Of a stretch of DNA of 64,000 bases, positions 1 to 11,213 are shown in pieces. Origin of the DNA: Diorhabda sublineata (taxonomy: Eukaryota; Arthropoda; Insecta; Coleoptera; Chrysomelidae); assembly GCF_026230105.1 (NCBI RefSeq), contig NC_079476.1, positions 38,430,559 to 38,494,558 on the forward strand, read 5' to 3'. Below the pieces are notes generated by a model, which saw nothing but the letters and a program-made list of their open reading frames with translations, was not told the origin of the DNA and searched no databases. Numbering within the stretch: the stretch's first letter is position 1; every line of letters begins with the position of its first letter. The position numbers were made by a program, and so were the translations under genes.

Positions 1-2265
1 CCTCGATTTTATACCTGGCCCCCCTTTTATACATATATACATTTAGATAAGTTTCTACAGGCTTAAACAGAAATTTCTGTAGTTATTTAATATTTTACCA
101 AAAGAATACACTATGGACCAGGCATCGCCGATTGAGTGTTATAGTTTTGAATGGACTTGAAACTTTAAACGCGTTTTTCTCAAAACTGTGTTATTTAAAC
201 TTTTCTCCATCGTATCTCAAAAACGGCTTGACCGAATGACTTGAAATTTATAGAGCACACTCAACACATTCAAACGCATGGAATGAACTATTATCAATCG
301 AAAGTTTCCAAAATTTCGATTTTTTTATAGCAAAATACGCAACTTTTACTTCTACCAGTATTCACTCGATAATAGTCCATTCCGTGCATTTAGGCTCACA
401 GATTAGAACGTCGTTTTTTTTTTGTTTCAGATAAGCTAATCAGCCGGAATCGTGGAGCTCATTTTTTCGAGGCAATATTTTTATATTTATACTGTCGAAA
501 TATATGTAAATGAATGATAATAAACTTGAAGTTCTATCTATTTAATGGTCGTAGAAAAAAAATCCTGAAAAATCCTTAAAAAACAGGCCGTTACATGGGA
601 TGAAGCCCTTAATATGCGATGTACCGCACTTTTTGGAATGTCTTTGTGGATTTTTTTCGACTAGTTTATTGTTAAATTTGCTGTAATTCGGATGACGTTA
701 CATTAAACTGAATACTTGCACTTAAAAGTCTGCAACCGACGTTGTAAGGACTAAAATTTTGATCATGGATCGTACGTCGTTCGATTGCTATTTGTGGTGT
801 CTTTTTTCAATACATAAAAGGATGACATCAATTTAGATGATGTAAAATCAAGTATTGGCAAAAAAAGATCATTTTTCAATCAATTAATTTTTGTTTGTAT
901 CTGTTATCTCTTTGACAAACACCTTTCTTCTAATTATTCTAATTATTCCGTCTCGTATCACCCTATACAGGACTTGTTACTTAGTAACCCACATTCTGTA
1001 ATGTATAAATATTTAATTAGTATTAGTCCTCCACCCTGTAAGTGCTGTGCTATGTATATGTACCCCAAGCGCGTATCTCATTCATACTTTTGCATAGAAA
1101 GTAGTCATTTCGTATGTACGAAGGAGTTGGCATTACACCGTCGTCTCGTTGGTCAGACAAGAATAGAAGTATTGAGTTAGCATGCAAACGTTGTCCCATG
1201 TTCCAGAGAATTTGAGCGGGGAAAAGGGAGTCTTTTGTAGTTACCATATATCCAGTATTCTCAAGTCTGCCGAAGGGAAGACTTGCAGTGTCTCTAAAAT
1301 CCCTCAAAAAAACAAAAAAAATATATATATATATACATATAGTGTCGAATATAATTAACAGCAATTCGGTTTCGATTTAAGACAGGCGCGTTGATTCGAT
1401 CTAAACGTGAACACGAAGTCTGTTTCAGTGAATTTAACCAGGAATCTATGTTAATATTAGTGAGTTCGAATTGTTTTCATTCGAAACGCCTTCAAAAGTT
1501 GTTTTTATTGGAATTTAGATCAACTCGGAAATGTCACATGATAAAAGTGGATGCAAATAGAGGGGGAAATCACGTGTTTGACACATTCTAACCTCAATGT
1601 AGCAACTAGTTTTTATATGGTATGTTGTTGGTTTATTTTCTTTCAATTAGGATTATAGTTGAAGTAATAACAATAATTTCTTTGTTTTATACTACTCATT
1701 ACTTTTATTTTATTGAAACAAATTCAATATTAATTGGAAATGAAAATATTGATGGGCTCGTAATTCGAAATTACGTTTTTACTGTTGTGTTATCACGTTT
1801 ATATCTATGAACTGTTGAAGTGTTGGCATTTTAATGGTGTTAAGTGTCAACAAATTCCTTCCAAACATTCTGTAACTCTATTATATAGAAAAAAGTTTCA
1901 CGCACGCTAATTTAATATAAGTGAAAAGATGTTTTTTTTATAAAACTGACGTTTTCAATTCAACCTAACCTGATTGTAAATTGAATTTTATAACAAATCG
2001 TGCGTATAAATAGTTTTATACTACCGTTAAAAATAATCATTTTATAAAAAATAAAAATCATTAATTGGAAAACATTTAACAGGGTTGATACAACGATGTC
2101 TTCTTGCAGGCCAATAGAATGTTGAGTGCTCCAAGGCTCAGTAGAAAGCCCTATTTTGTTTTATATGTTTATAAACAACATACTAGTTTCTTTTGGAGCA
2201 ACCCTGATCTCACGGTACTTAATAGGACCATATCTAGTGACCTAATTACCCTTAAATCATGGTAG
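1..2265. other. AT-rich stretch without a recognised gene
   Basis: No coding region was recognised here. Open frames of 60-105 codons exist on both strands but show no family motif and are what AT-rich DNA gives by chance. An (AT)n run lies at about 1319-1340. The block at about 120-480, with several T-runs and a repeated theme of short TTGAAA-type words, has the texture of a dispersed repeat, but I could not name it. Confidence 0.5.
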
Positions 2266-2734
2266 GATTTTAAGTTTCTCTGACTCAACGAATCTGTACA
2301 ATTCTTAAGGGTTGTTATGGACAATTCCTTGAAATGGGAGTTACCAATTGCCGCCTTATCTAAAAAATTGTTTTGCGCTTACATCAGTTTCCGAATAACT
2401 GAACTTATCCACCTCCTCAATAATTTATTAGCTTTATAATCTACTATCAAACTACAAAAGATAGATACTAGATTAGATACTAGACTAATCAGCAGGGACT
2501 TCTTTAAAAGATTAAAAAATTAATCATCTTTGAAACCGTTTGTCTAATTTGTAAACATACATTTGTACCTACTGCACGTTCAGAATTAGTTAAGGGCTCA
2601 ATATTTCACAATGCAAAAAAATGCACAATCACTTGCCAATTGAAATCAAATCGACATAATCTTTACCCGCATTCCGCAATAATTTGAGGTCATATTTGCT
2701 GGAAAGTGCCTTCTACTCTCTAAACGACTTCTAA
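2266..2734 (+). pseudogene. Jockey-like LINE, C-terminal end of ORF2 (broken)
   Basis: This is the 3' end of a non-LTR retrotransposon reverse-transcriptase ORF, in pieces. At 2290-2440 one frame reads ESVQFLRVVMDNSLKWE followed by LSKKL, the usual region after the RT catalytic core in Jockey/CR1-type elements. At about 2490-2520 it continues as SRDFFKRLKN, and at 2660-2734 as RSYLLESAFYSLNDF followed by stop codons, the typical C-terminal end of these ORFs. The reading frame changes at least twice. The RT catalytic core (YADD) is absent, so the copy is 5' truncated, as is common for LINEs. The homologous stretch at 23.9-24.6 kb belongs to the same family. The assignment rests on motif order; the clade is a best guess. 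Confidence 0.7.
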
Positions 2735-4204
2735 TAATAATATTTAATTTAATTAAAAATACGGATTGAAAACAGGAAGAATGCAGTCAGCAATTGTATT
2801 CTAATTTCCAATGGAGGCGACCGTTGAGGACTTCTGTGTCGTTTAATCATCGTCATATCTGTTCCTGAATTACTAAGACACTGATGATCTTCGAAAACAG
2901 TAACCAGTGAAGAGCTTCAGATCGGATCATTTCACCAAACATGTTTATACCAACTAGTTAGTGCATTTATTGTTAACTTCGTCGCTGAGAAGTGCTAGGT
3001 GGACGTATAGGGAGCCAGGTGCGACAACAATTTTGGAATGATTCAGGCAGTTGGGTCAAAAAGCTTCGCGCACTTCATCTGCGACACCAGCGAGACAATT
3101 GTAGACGCCAAATTACGTCAGTTGACGAATTTTCCCCCGGTACACAACCAGCTGATATATTTCTTTACTTCAAGTACTATGTCGACTATTACTTGACAAT
3201 ATTTCAACCTGGAGGAAATAAGTTAACTGAAGTTATTGGCACGTTGAATAAGACACTTAAATTACGGTTTTAATGAATATTCTAATTGATTTCAATTTAT
3301 AAACGGAGAGATAAAACTAAAAAAAAATCATCATCCTCACATATCAAGTTTTTTGATGTATAATGCACCGCCTTCCAGATAGCTGACGTTTTTTTCTATG
3401 CTGCTTGAATCATTCCACAAATTATCAGTCGAGATAGAGACCGATCTCGATCTGCTACTGGCTCCTGGACTAGTGATGCATCATGATTGGTGATGTAATT
3501 TGAGGGATGAAAAATCTACGCTGAACGTTGGTTTTCCTATCCGAAATATGTATTAACAATTCTACTTTTTCATCAAACAAATTTGGCTTGTTTTGAACAC
3601 CGCGCGCTTTAGATGACGTCAATTGACACATCCGGTATTTGATTACTTCAAGTTTGACAGTTACTTTATAGGTTATAACATCGATAAAAGTCACGGAAAA
3701 AGTTCTATAGGTAATGTATTGTCATATATGTAACACTCATATATGGATATTTCCTAGGTGTTCCGACTAAGTGAAACAAATACTGCATCGTTATTTCTCT
3801 CCTCCGAACGCTTCGGTCAGTTCTGCGCATCTTTTGCGTGCATGAAGCATGCGCAGTATAGATAAAGTGTCTCGAACGAGGGAAAAACGTATAACCCATA
3901 CTATAGTGTTCAGAGAGATGAGAAACAAGAATGAAATGTTTGTATTGTTGCAAATTTTGAAAAGAATATATTAATGTTTTCACTCCTTTGTCCTAAACCA
4001 ATATAAAATATCGATTAGATACAAAATATGCAGTCAACTTGTCAGAAGAATAACCAGAATCTAAAAACGCTGAGGAACACAAAAATAAACAGGATTTTTG
4101 TCCATCATGGACGACCAATGATGAGGTGTTTATTCAATATCAATTTCGCTAGCTTATTGGGGACATAATGATTAGGTACCAGCGAAATGGCCGAGGATAG
4201 GGAA
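2735..4204. other. No recognised gene; one unassigned open frame
   Basis: A 93-codon open frame at 2992-3273 (+) starts at a GTG and matches nothing I recognise. A perfect 10-bp palindrome TGATGCATCA lies at 3474-3483. The stretch at 3700-3920 is slightly GC-richer. I see no convincing gene. Confidence 0.4.
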
Positions 4205-4690
4205 TAATGCAGCCGCCAAGAAGTTTCGTGTGTGATATTTTGGATAAGGGTAGAACAATAACTGGAGATTACAACTCGAAATTACTGACCACAGTAAGGG
4301 AAAAAATTAAAGAAAAAAGACGTCGAAAGCTATTCAAAGGTGTTTTGTCTTTGCAAGACAACAACCCTGTACACAAATCTCATGTTGACGTGATTTAGGG
4401 TTTGAATTACTAGATTGCCCCCCTTATCACCAGATTTGGGTACGTCCGACTATCATCTCATTTCTCAACTGAAAAAAAGTTCAAAAGGTCGTAAATTTTC
4501 TTCCAACGACGAGGTAATAAAAGAGGTGGAGGTTTGCAGAGCAAGAAGAAACATTTTTTTTGAAAGTTCTAGAGAAGTTGCAGGTTCGCTGTAATAAATG
4601 TATCCAATTAAGAGGAGAATATGTTGAGTAATAAAATATTTTGACATTGAAATTTTGTTTGGTTCTATAATCCATATAGTCCATAATTCC
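4205..4690 (+). pseudogene. Mariner transposase fragment (family B), 3' part
   Basis: Catalytic-domain remnant of a mariner DDD transposase (cut-and-paste enzyme acting on its own terminal repeats). The frame at 4207-4398 reads ILDKGRTITGDYNSKLL and then LQDNNPVHKSH, holding the second catalytic Asp, before a stop. After a frame change the third site reads SPDLGTSDYHLI (about 4430-4465), with its Asp kept. Relative to the copy at 7.0-7.9 kb it has lost everything upstream and about 60 bp inside: the sequence AAGAAGTTTCGTG, followed by 60 bp in the other copy, here runs straight into the domain. Nothing here can make an active enzyme. The outer 3' boundary near 4690 is uncertain. Confidence 0.8.
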
Positions 4691-7021
4691 AATGGACTGA
4701 AATTTTTCCAAGTTTTTAATTTTTAAAAGCAATATTTCTAATTCAACTTTTAAATAAAATTTCTTATGAAACATTTCAATTAGTATTGAAATAACTTGCT
4801 ATTTAGTCTTCTTAATTATCATATTCAGACGCTTCCAAAGTCGAAACAGACACGCTCGATCGCCTCAATTGGTTGATATATTAAAACCATTTTATATACT
4901 ATGAAAAAAATTAAATATAAACGAGAAATGTTCGTAACATGGAAGTAAATGAGAACTACTATTTATTATAATAATTATCGATCATTATACTTGGATTCGT
5001 GTAGTTACTCAGTGATGATAAAGTTAATCACAATCATTAATCTCGAAGAGACATTTTCTCGTTAGGAAAACATTGGAAATAACCACGGCGAATATTAACT
5101 ATTAGGAATCAGTTATTCGCATTATTTTAAATTGTACATATCACCGTGTGAAACGTACCTCAAGTATCCTAACAACATAATAATTACAATCAAATTAATG
5201 ATTAACATATTAATATAAAATAGAATGTGGTATGGTATGAAACAAAACTTCGAAAATTGATTTGCAAATTTTACTACACATTCGAATGTTTCTAAAAGAT
5301 TTTTAATCTTCCTAGTATGCTCTAAAGGCAATATTATAGATGAATAAATCGATAAGTTTTCCTTTCCGAACGAAATTCCTCTTATGATTATATAGATCAA
5401 CAAAATAATTGTTGAAAGGATCAAAAATCAAAAATCTTGTGATTATTATTACCGAAGCTTGAAAAGCCATAATCAGATAGTACAAAAAACTTGATAAATC
5501 GATTATTAACATACTTTTGTCAGTTTCATCTGTAATTAATTTGTAATTAACTTTTCAACGACTACCGACTACAATAACGAATTAACAGTAGATGAAAAAG
5601 CTTTCCAAGTATTCCATTAATTACCTGATCCCTCTAAACACTTTCTCCGTAGAATTGCGCAAATTTGCACCAAATTAATAGACAAGTTCTGGGCAGGTAA
5701 CTTTTCTCACACTATTTGCCTGCCTTCTTTAATGAAAATCTTACACACTTGAAGATGATCTTAATATATTGATTCTACTATTGCCGGTCCAACACCAAGA
5801 GTTGCCTCAAGCTTTTGTACTTCCTTCGATCATACATCTCACCCTTTCAATGTTTCTATAAAGTTAGGGATGATGGTACTTAGAAATGCAGTGCTACTAT
5901 TTCTAATATCTCTAGTTTCGTGACATCTTATAACTTATAGAGTGGCTCTAGTATGCTATTTGATTCTCCATTTTTGTAACCAGAAATCGGCTGAGGCAAA
6001 ATTTCGTGTTAGCTTCCAATGGAATAGAATATGTTGAAACTATAATGTGAAGATACAAGACCAGTGGAATGTCCTGGTGAGACAATATTAGGAAATATAT
6101 GATACCGTTCTCAATGCTTTACAGGAAAGGATGGATCATTGGTAGTAGTAGTAATTGGATTAGTGGATTCTATCAAAGTTTATTAAAACCTTTAAAACAT
6201 CTGGTTACTAATGAAGGTTTTATGACATTAGAAACGATGCGGTACATCTAGACATGATTTTATAGAGCTACAATTTGGTTTCCATTGTTACTTTGGTGAA
6301 AATGCGTTCTCTTTACATTTTTAAAGCACAGCAGATTGGTGAACCTTGTCTAATTGTTACTCTTCCCTGCAGTAATTTTAATAACTTTGTATTAGTTACT
6401 ACCGATGTTTGTATTTACGGCTATGATGTTGACTATTTTCTTACTTTCAAATGAATCTGTCCGTGTAGCTAATAAAATTTTTCGGTAATATTAAATCTGT
6501 ACGCCGATTTCTTATATCACCCGGTATACAAAAACCTGCATCAAGTCATGTTTAAATAAAAGTAATGAAAAATTTGTAGAAACGGCAGTCCGAAGACCGC
6601 CCCAAGGTGTCCAACTATAGACTAGTTAACCCGTAGTGGTGGTGGTAAATCTGTTTAGAATTCAGTGGACGTCTTCACCTTGTATTGATCCCCCCCTACT
6701 CCCATGATGATTCTCACTGCTGGTGGCTCACTAACAGATAAAAATATCTGTATATCGACAAAATTTGAACGCGTCCCTATTCCTTGTATGTTTCCAGAAA
6801 AGTAACCTCTTAAATCTGCGATAATAAATCAATATATTCATTATTTAGTTATTTTTGATATATTTATGATGTGTAATGGTTCTTAAATTCGGTCAAAGTA
6901 CTAATTTTTTAGTATTGTTATTGTAATCTATTTATAAAAACAATAAGCAAATCTGAGGTACAAATGACATGTTTGGTTCGTTAGCAACGAACAATAAATT
7001 ATTAGAAGTGTAAATGTAAAA
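4691..7021. other. AT-rich stretch without a recognised gene
   Basis: Nothing I can name in 2.3 kb. Two overlapping hydrophobic open frames on the minus strand (5122-5424 and 5312-5512) have the composition of a membrane protein, but AT-rich codons alone give Phe/Leu/Ile-rich frames and no receptor motif is visible. The block at 6580-6720, with a (GGT)n run, is GC-richer than its surroundings. Confidence 0.4.
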
Positions 7022-7908
7022 TCCACCGGAATTGTGAAAATCGAAAAATTGGAATATCGAGCCATCATCAAGTACCTGTATTTAAAAAGGTTAAAAGGTA
7101 AGCAGATTTACGAAGATATGCTTAATACCCTTGGTGATCAATGTCCTTCGTATGCGACCGTGAATATTGGACTACAAGCTTCAAAAGAGGTAAATGTTCC
7201 GTTGAAGATGATGACCGATCGGGAAGGCCAGTTTCTGTGTCAGTCTCCGAAAATATCGATGCAGTTCATGACATGATTTTATCAGACCGTCGAATTGGGC
7301 TAAAACGGATATCTGAAGCACTCAATATTTCATACGAACGCATTCATCATATAGTTCACGTCAATTTGGACATGAGAAAAATTGCTGCAAAATAAATCCC
7401 CAAATGTTTGAATATTGAACCAAAAGCGTGCAAGGGTAGAAGCGTCGCGTTCGATCTGTGCTCGATTTGAAAATGATCTAAGCTTCTTAAACCGAATTGT
7501 TACTATGGATGAGACTTGGGTACATTTCTACGATCCAGAAACAAAGCAACAATCGATGGAATGGCGACACTCTGGTTCTCCAAGATCTAAGAAGTTTCGT
7601 GACCAAAAATCAGCTGGAAAAGTTCTTGCTTCAGTTTGTTGGGATTGTCATGGAGTAATTATGATTGATTTTTTGGATAAGGCTAGAACAATAACTGGAG
7701 ATTACTATTCGACATTACTGACCACTCTACGGGAAAAAATTAAAGAGAAAAGCCGCGGAAAGCTATCCAAAGGTGTTTTGTTTCTGCAGGACAACGCCCC
7801 TGCACACAAATCTCATGTTGCCTTGCAAAAAACTCGTGATTTAGGGTTTGAATTACTAGAACACCCTCCTTATCCACCAGATTTGACTTTACCCAACTAT
7901 CACCTCTT
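7022..7908 (+). pseudogene. Mariner transposase (family B), nearly full-length but broken
   Basis: The most complete transposase in the window. From 7034 the N-terminal helix-turn-helix part reads KIEKLEYRAIIKYLYLKRL; after a +1 shift near 7180 the second DNA-binding segment reads FKRGKCSVEDDDRSGRPVSV and ISEALNISYERIHHIVH. A second frameshift and a stop fall at 7393-7420. The catalytic domain is open at 7415-7908 and shows MDETWVHFYDPETKQQS (first Asp) and LQDNAPAHKSH (second Asp). At the third catalytic position the sequence is LPNYHLF, so Asp is replaced by Asn (DD34N), as in human SETMAR. The frame then runs into an 11-bp tandem repeat, so the C-terminus and 3' end are missing. The GTG at 7034 is only a convenient frame start; the true ATG seems lost. 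Confidence 0.88.
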
Positions 7909-7941
7909 TATATCGTATATATATCGTATATATATCGTATA
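7909..7941. repeat. 11-bp tandem repeat truncating the mariner
   Basis: Three exact copies of TATATCGTATA, with CG steps at 7914, 7925 and 7936. The array sits exactly where the mariner coding sequence stops resembling its family, and separates it from the unrelated transposase remnant downstream. It marks a breakpoint or a slippage-prone junction. Confidence 0.85.
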
Positions 7942-7998
7942 TTTACAAGACCTTTTATGATATATGAGTCAGGCAATGCTTTCGAAAAATCGGCAGTT

Positions 7999-8320
7999 AT
8001 TTCTGCGAGAAATCTCGTAGGTCCTTATTTGTTTGATGGTCCAGTTATCTGGATGCTCGAAGACTTAGGTGCGGAAATGATGAGGATTCGTTGAGTGGTC
8101 CCATGATCATGTTACCTGGCACCCTGTACTTTCTTCCTATCCCTTTATCAAGGATCGCCTTTATGCAAAAGGACCACGCACACTTTCCGACCTCCAAACT
8201 GCAATTTAACAAGAATTTGACCTCTTCGCTTGAGATACCTTGCCGGACCAGCTTCTCCGTTGATAAACGTTAAATAAATGCATTGGTCAAGATGGGTATC
8301 AATTTGAACATATCTTCGAA
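7999..8320 (+). pseudogene. Tc1/mariner-superfamily transposase remnant (family T)
   Basis: Decayed C-terminal half of a transposase from the insect group whose third-Asp region normally reads like WPPRSPDLTPxDFFLWG. Seen here: SARNLVGPYLFDGPV (7999-8043), then after a frame change FIKDRLYAKGPRTLSDLQTAI split over 8145-8210, and GYQFEHIFES at the end (about 8296-8325). The order matches the family: beta-strand GPYFFDG, catalytic region, a (V/I)KDR(V/L)Y segment, and a final GHQFEH-type tail. The catalytic Asp region has decayed to SSYPF. It directly follows the truncated mariner on the same strand. Other members of this broad group lie at 21.5-22.1, 23.2-23.7 and 29.8-30.0 kb. Confidence 0.6.
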
Positions 8321-8848
8321 TCCCTTTCGTAATTTCCTTTAAGACAATTTGTAATATCAGTAGTCAGTTGAGTTCCGGTTAAGCAACCAATAAAAAGCTA
8401 CAATTTTTTGGTAGGACTGAAGATAGTTTCACAGTGTCTTCCACTTCACGAAGCTTGTATGTGGACGTTGACCATTAGTCTACCATTCATCGAGTACATT
8501 ATGTTTCAGGGTTGATTTGATATCGGAACTGGTAACAGCTTCCTTCACTACCAGGACTACTAAGATTATAAAAGACGGAAAAAAGGTTGTTAGTTGGTTC
8601 AAAAGTGAATAATAAAATCTGGAATATAAGTTGTTACCAAAGAATCCAAGCAGAGAGTTACGCAAAGGACGTTTTTCGTCTAATATGGTTTTTTTGTTGA
8701 TAGGTATTTTAGTATACAGGGCAAATCGAAATATTGGAACAATACAAATAATATAATTACTTTTTTTTTCTTATTTTATATCGTCACAACATTTGTTCCT
8801 CCTTCATCTGAATTAATAGACGCCAGATGTTGTCGAAGATTACAAATT
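8321..8848. other. No recognised gene; may include a decayed LTR
   Basis: No coding region recognised. The last 150 bp or so lie directly upstream of a primer-binding-site match and could be the end of a long terminal repeat, ending ATTACA a few bases before it. No second LTR was found in the window, so the boundaries cannot be set. Confidence 0.35.
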
Positions 8849-8866
8849 TGGCGCCCAACGTGGTGC
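8849..8866 (+). other. LTR-retroelement primer-binding site (tRNA-Lys type)
   Basis: TGGCGCCCAACGTGGTGC matches the sequence complementary to the 3' end of tRNA-Lys at 17 of 18 positions (one G to T), the minus-strand primer site used by many LTR retrotransposons and retrovirus-like elements. In such elements it follows the 5' LTR within a few bases; here the bases before it are ATTACAAAT. A 53-codon frame with an ATG starts 116 bp downstream. No pol motifs follow, so this is a remnant. A chance 17/18 match with the TGGCGC core is unlikely but not excluded. Confidence 0.5.
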
Positions 8867-8981
8867 CACGATCGTCGAGTTTAATTAGAGATTAATTACA
8901 AAAAAAAATAGTGTATTTTCTGTTGCATAAATGACGATATTTGAATAGTCATATTGTTCTACATATTAAAAGCTTCTAGTT

Positions 8982-9143
8982 ATGGAAAGAGAAAATGTAA
9001 TGAACCCGCAACAACATACAGAAATTTTAGAAGACGTCCATATTTTATACAGCATCAATTTAAAAAAAAAAAACTATGAGTGTTATTATCATTTTGAAAG
9101 TAATATCCACTATGCTGGATATTTGTTATTCGTATTCCTCTAA
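8982..9143 (+). CDS. Short open frame after the primer-binding site
   Basis: A 53-codon frame starting MERENVMNPQQHTEILEDV, placed where the first (gag) frame of an LTR element would begin. It has no recognisable domain, contains an A12 run, and ends after a hydrophobic stretch, so it is at best a truncated remnant. It may equally be a chance frame. The position is its only support. Confidence 0.2.
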   Translation: MERENVMNPQQHTEILEDVHILYSINLKKKNYECYYHFESNIHYAGYLLFVFL

Positions 9144-10079
9144 TGTTTCTATCACTATCATCCCATACCTGTACTTTTGATAATGGCGTTTACAATCATT
9201 TGATAATCATTATCTTACGATACCGAATAGGAATGAGGAACATCTAAAATCAGATTATTGGGTGCGGCAATCCACAATGAAAGATAACTCGGGATGAGGC
9301 TCGGCTAAGACATTTTCAGACAGTAAATGATAGACCCCTTCAGAGGGTCTTAGAGAGTTTCAAATGCCTTTTAATCTCTCGGGTTTACGTTCACAATTAC
9401 TGGGAATATTGTACCCTTTACTTGGAGAACTGAGTTGTCTTTATTAGGAAAACGGACTTTCCTCTAGTAATGTCAGCCACATCGCAAGGGTAATAACGAA
9501 CTCTAACAGAGTTCAAATTGGCCTAATCTATAATTTGCGTGATAGAGTGTGATATAAATACAGAGAAAGTTTCATGGACCTTACGATGAAGGCAGTACGT
9601 CGTTAATTAAATAGATTCATTAGTCTGTTATTTTTTTAAGCAGAAATAAATCGCGTAAAAAAATTCTTATCTCCTCTTAGATTCCCTTAAATAATTTGTA
9701 AACTAATCTCTGTAACTTTGCAATGTTTGGATCAGTTGTCATCTCCAAAAGTTCTAAGAGAGTTCCAATGATTGGATTTAGGGAAAAATCAGCGACTTCC
9801 TAGCGAGGTAACCGCTTTATGGTCTCTACAAGTTTGAGAAAACGATTGAGGTGACTGTGATTGTTCTACGCCTTCATTTTGGTGCTTACGTTAATCAAAA
9901 ACTCGCAGAAAACATGAACAACGATTTGTATGAATTTGTACTGAAACATGAATGGCTATTGGTGGAAATTTATGCCATGATGTCAGAAATCCCTAGAAAA
10001 AACTGGAACTTCTGGAAAATTTGTAAATAAAAAATTAATTAGGTCGTTAAAAACAGAATTAAAGCTGAACGTAGTGGCA
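9144..10079. other. No recognised gene; one 73-codon open frame without ATG
   Basis: The frame at 9812-10030 (+) is open for 73 codons with a balanced composition, including KLAENMNNDLYEFVLKHEW, unlike the Phe/Ile-rich chance frames nearby. It has no start codon near its beginning and I do not recognise it. It could be an old transposon or exon remnant. The remainder holds nothing I can name. Confidence 0.3.
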
Positions 10080-10240
10080 ATAAAAGGTATTGAATCGGTT
10101 GTGTGAGAATTTGACGGTCATCGGTGGGTTAAGTCTTGATATCGACGTTTCAACGACATGAAAGGTTAGCGTCTTCAGAAGCTGGCGCTAGCAATTGGAC
10201 CGATCGCAGCTTCTGCAGAATCCGACCTCTCGTACAGAAT
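10080..10240 (-). repeat. Probable dispersed-repeat segment
   Basis: Read on the minus strand, the block contains GAAACGTCGATATCAA after a CTTCTGAAGACGCTAAC-like stretch. This 'deeds and cross' of words is characteristic of untranslated ends of repeats common in insect genomes, possibly Penelope-like elements. There is only one copy in this window, so the call rests on recollection of the word pattern. Confidence 0.3.
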
Positions 10241-10255
10241 TTCTTTTAAATAATT

Positions 10256-10366
10256 TGTACCATTTCATTGAAATTTCACACTCTAATTATACGGAAAACT
10301 TGAGATTCTATATTACATTAATAAACATGAGTAATTAGAGTGTAAAATTTTAATAATTGTACATAA
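10256..10366. repeat. Imperfect inverted repeat, 111 nt (hairpin)
   Basis: The left arm 10256-10289 and right arm 10332-10366 are inverted copies. The inner part ACACTCTAATTA pairs perfectly, the outer parts with a few mismatches, over about 33 bp with a 42-nt loop. Transcribed on either strand it would fold into a long stem-loop. It could be a tiny MITE or a microRNA-precursor-like hairpin; the sequence does not decide. Confidence 0.6.
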
Positions 10367-11125
10367 TGGTTGGAAAAAATTTCGGATGCGAGTTTTTTTC
10401 GTTTTTATTGCGTTTTCTGAGAAAATTTACAGCGGTGATGATAATATGTTTTCACACCATCAGAAAGTAGATATCTCAACAAACAAAAAACTTACAACTT
10501 TTCAAAAAAAGTTGATATTTTGACGGGAAATTAAAAATTATCGATATCAAAATAAAGTGGGAAAATAGATATTTAGAATCAAATTAATTATAGTTTGTTT
10601 GCGATATAAAAAGGTAAGTCTCGGACAAATTTCGTGAGGAAAAACTGTAAAAGATGAAACACTAAAAACCTGGTTATTCCAATTACTCACATAAATTTTG
10701 AGGTTATGTCAAAAAGTGTTAAGCAAAAAGTTGTTCGTCTTCATTTTTAACCCTCCGAAGCTGAATCTATGGGGGAAGAAATTATGTCACTCAACATAGG
10801 TTCCCATAAGAAAGTGATTACGCCACGCATCCCACAGTCGATTTCCCTGAAGCAGCCTTTTCAGAAACTGCAAGATCGTTGGTGTTTTCATGAGCAATAA
10901 TATAAAAGGCAGTCTTAAACTCGCTTTCAGTTCAGTAACATTTATTTTTATTGTAATTGTTTCCATATTTTCTGTTAAATATAATAATTAATATTAAGTT
11001 ATTTCATACTTTTGCAGTTCCCTCGTTTTTGGCTTCTAGAAAATCAAAAAATTATCGGAATTCGATGATTTTTTTTAAATCGTTTAAAAGATGTGGGAAT
11101 AAAAAAATGAAAATTTATATTGACA
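10367..11125. other. No recognised gene
   Basis: AT-rich filler. A short frame near 10704 beginning MSKSVKQKVVRLHF is interrupted after 14 codons and is not recognised. Confidence 0.4.
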
Positions 11126-11213
11126 GGGTTAGGTTAGGTTGAGTTAGGTTAGGTTAAGTTAGGTTAGGTTAAGTTGGGTTAGGTTAAGTTAGGTTAGGTT
11201 AAGTTAGGTTAAG
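11126..11213 (+). repeat. TTAGG-type (insect telomere) repeat with 15-bp higher-order period
   Basis: About 17.5 pentamers in the register xxGTT. Most are AGGTT (TTAGG read in another register), but every third unit is a variant ending AGTT (pentamers 4, 7, 10, 13, 16), giving a 15-bp repeat AGGTTAGGTTAAGTT. It is an interstitial telomere-like microsatellite, typical of insects whose telomeres are (TTAGG)n. It ends in a G7 run. Confidence 0.9.

Noticed and set aside
974..1364. Opposed open frames of 68 and 104 codons
   Set aside because: They occupy the same DNA on both strands and neither shows a motif or a plausible splice context.
2992..3273. Possible gene or piggyBac-like fragment (93 codons)
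   Set aside because: The QPADIFLYF stretch has only a vague likeness, it has no ATG, and no second motif supports it.
5122..5512. Two overlapping hydrophobic minus-strand frames as a chemoreceptor pseudogene
   Set aside because: No conserved receptor motif; both phases of the same AT-rich DNA are hydrophobic, as expected from composition.
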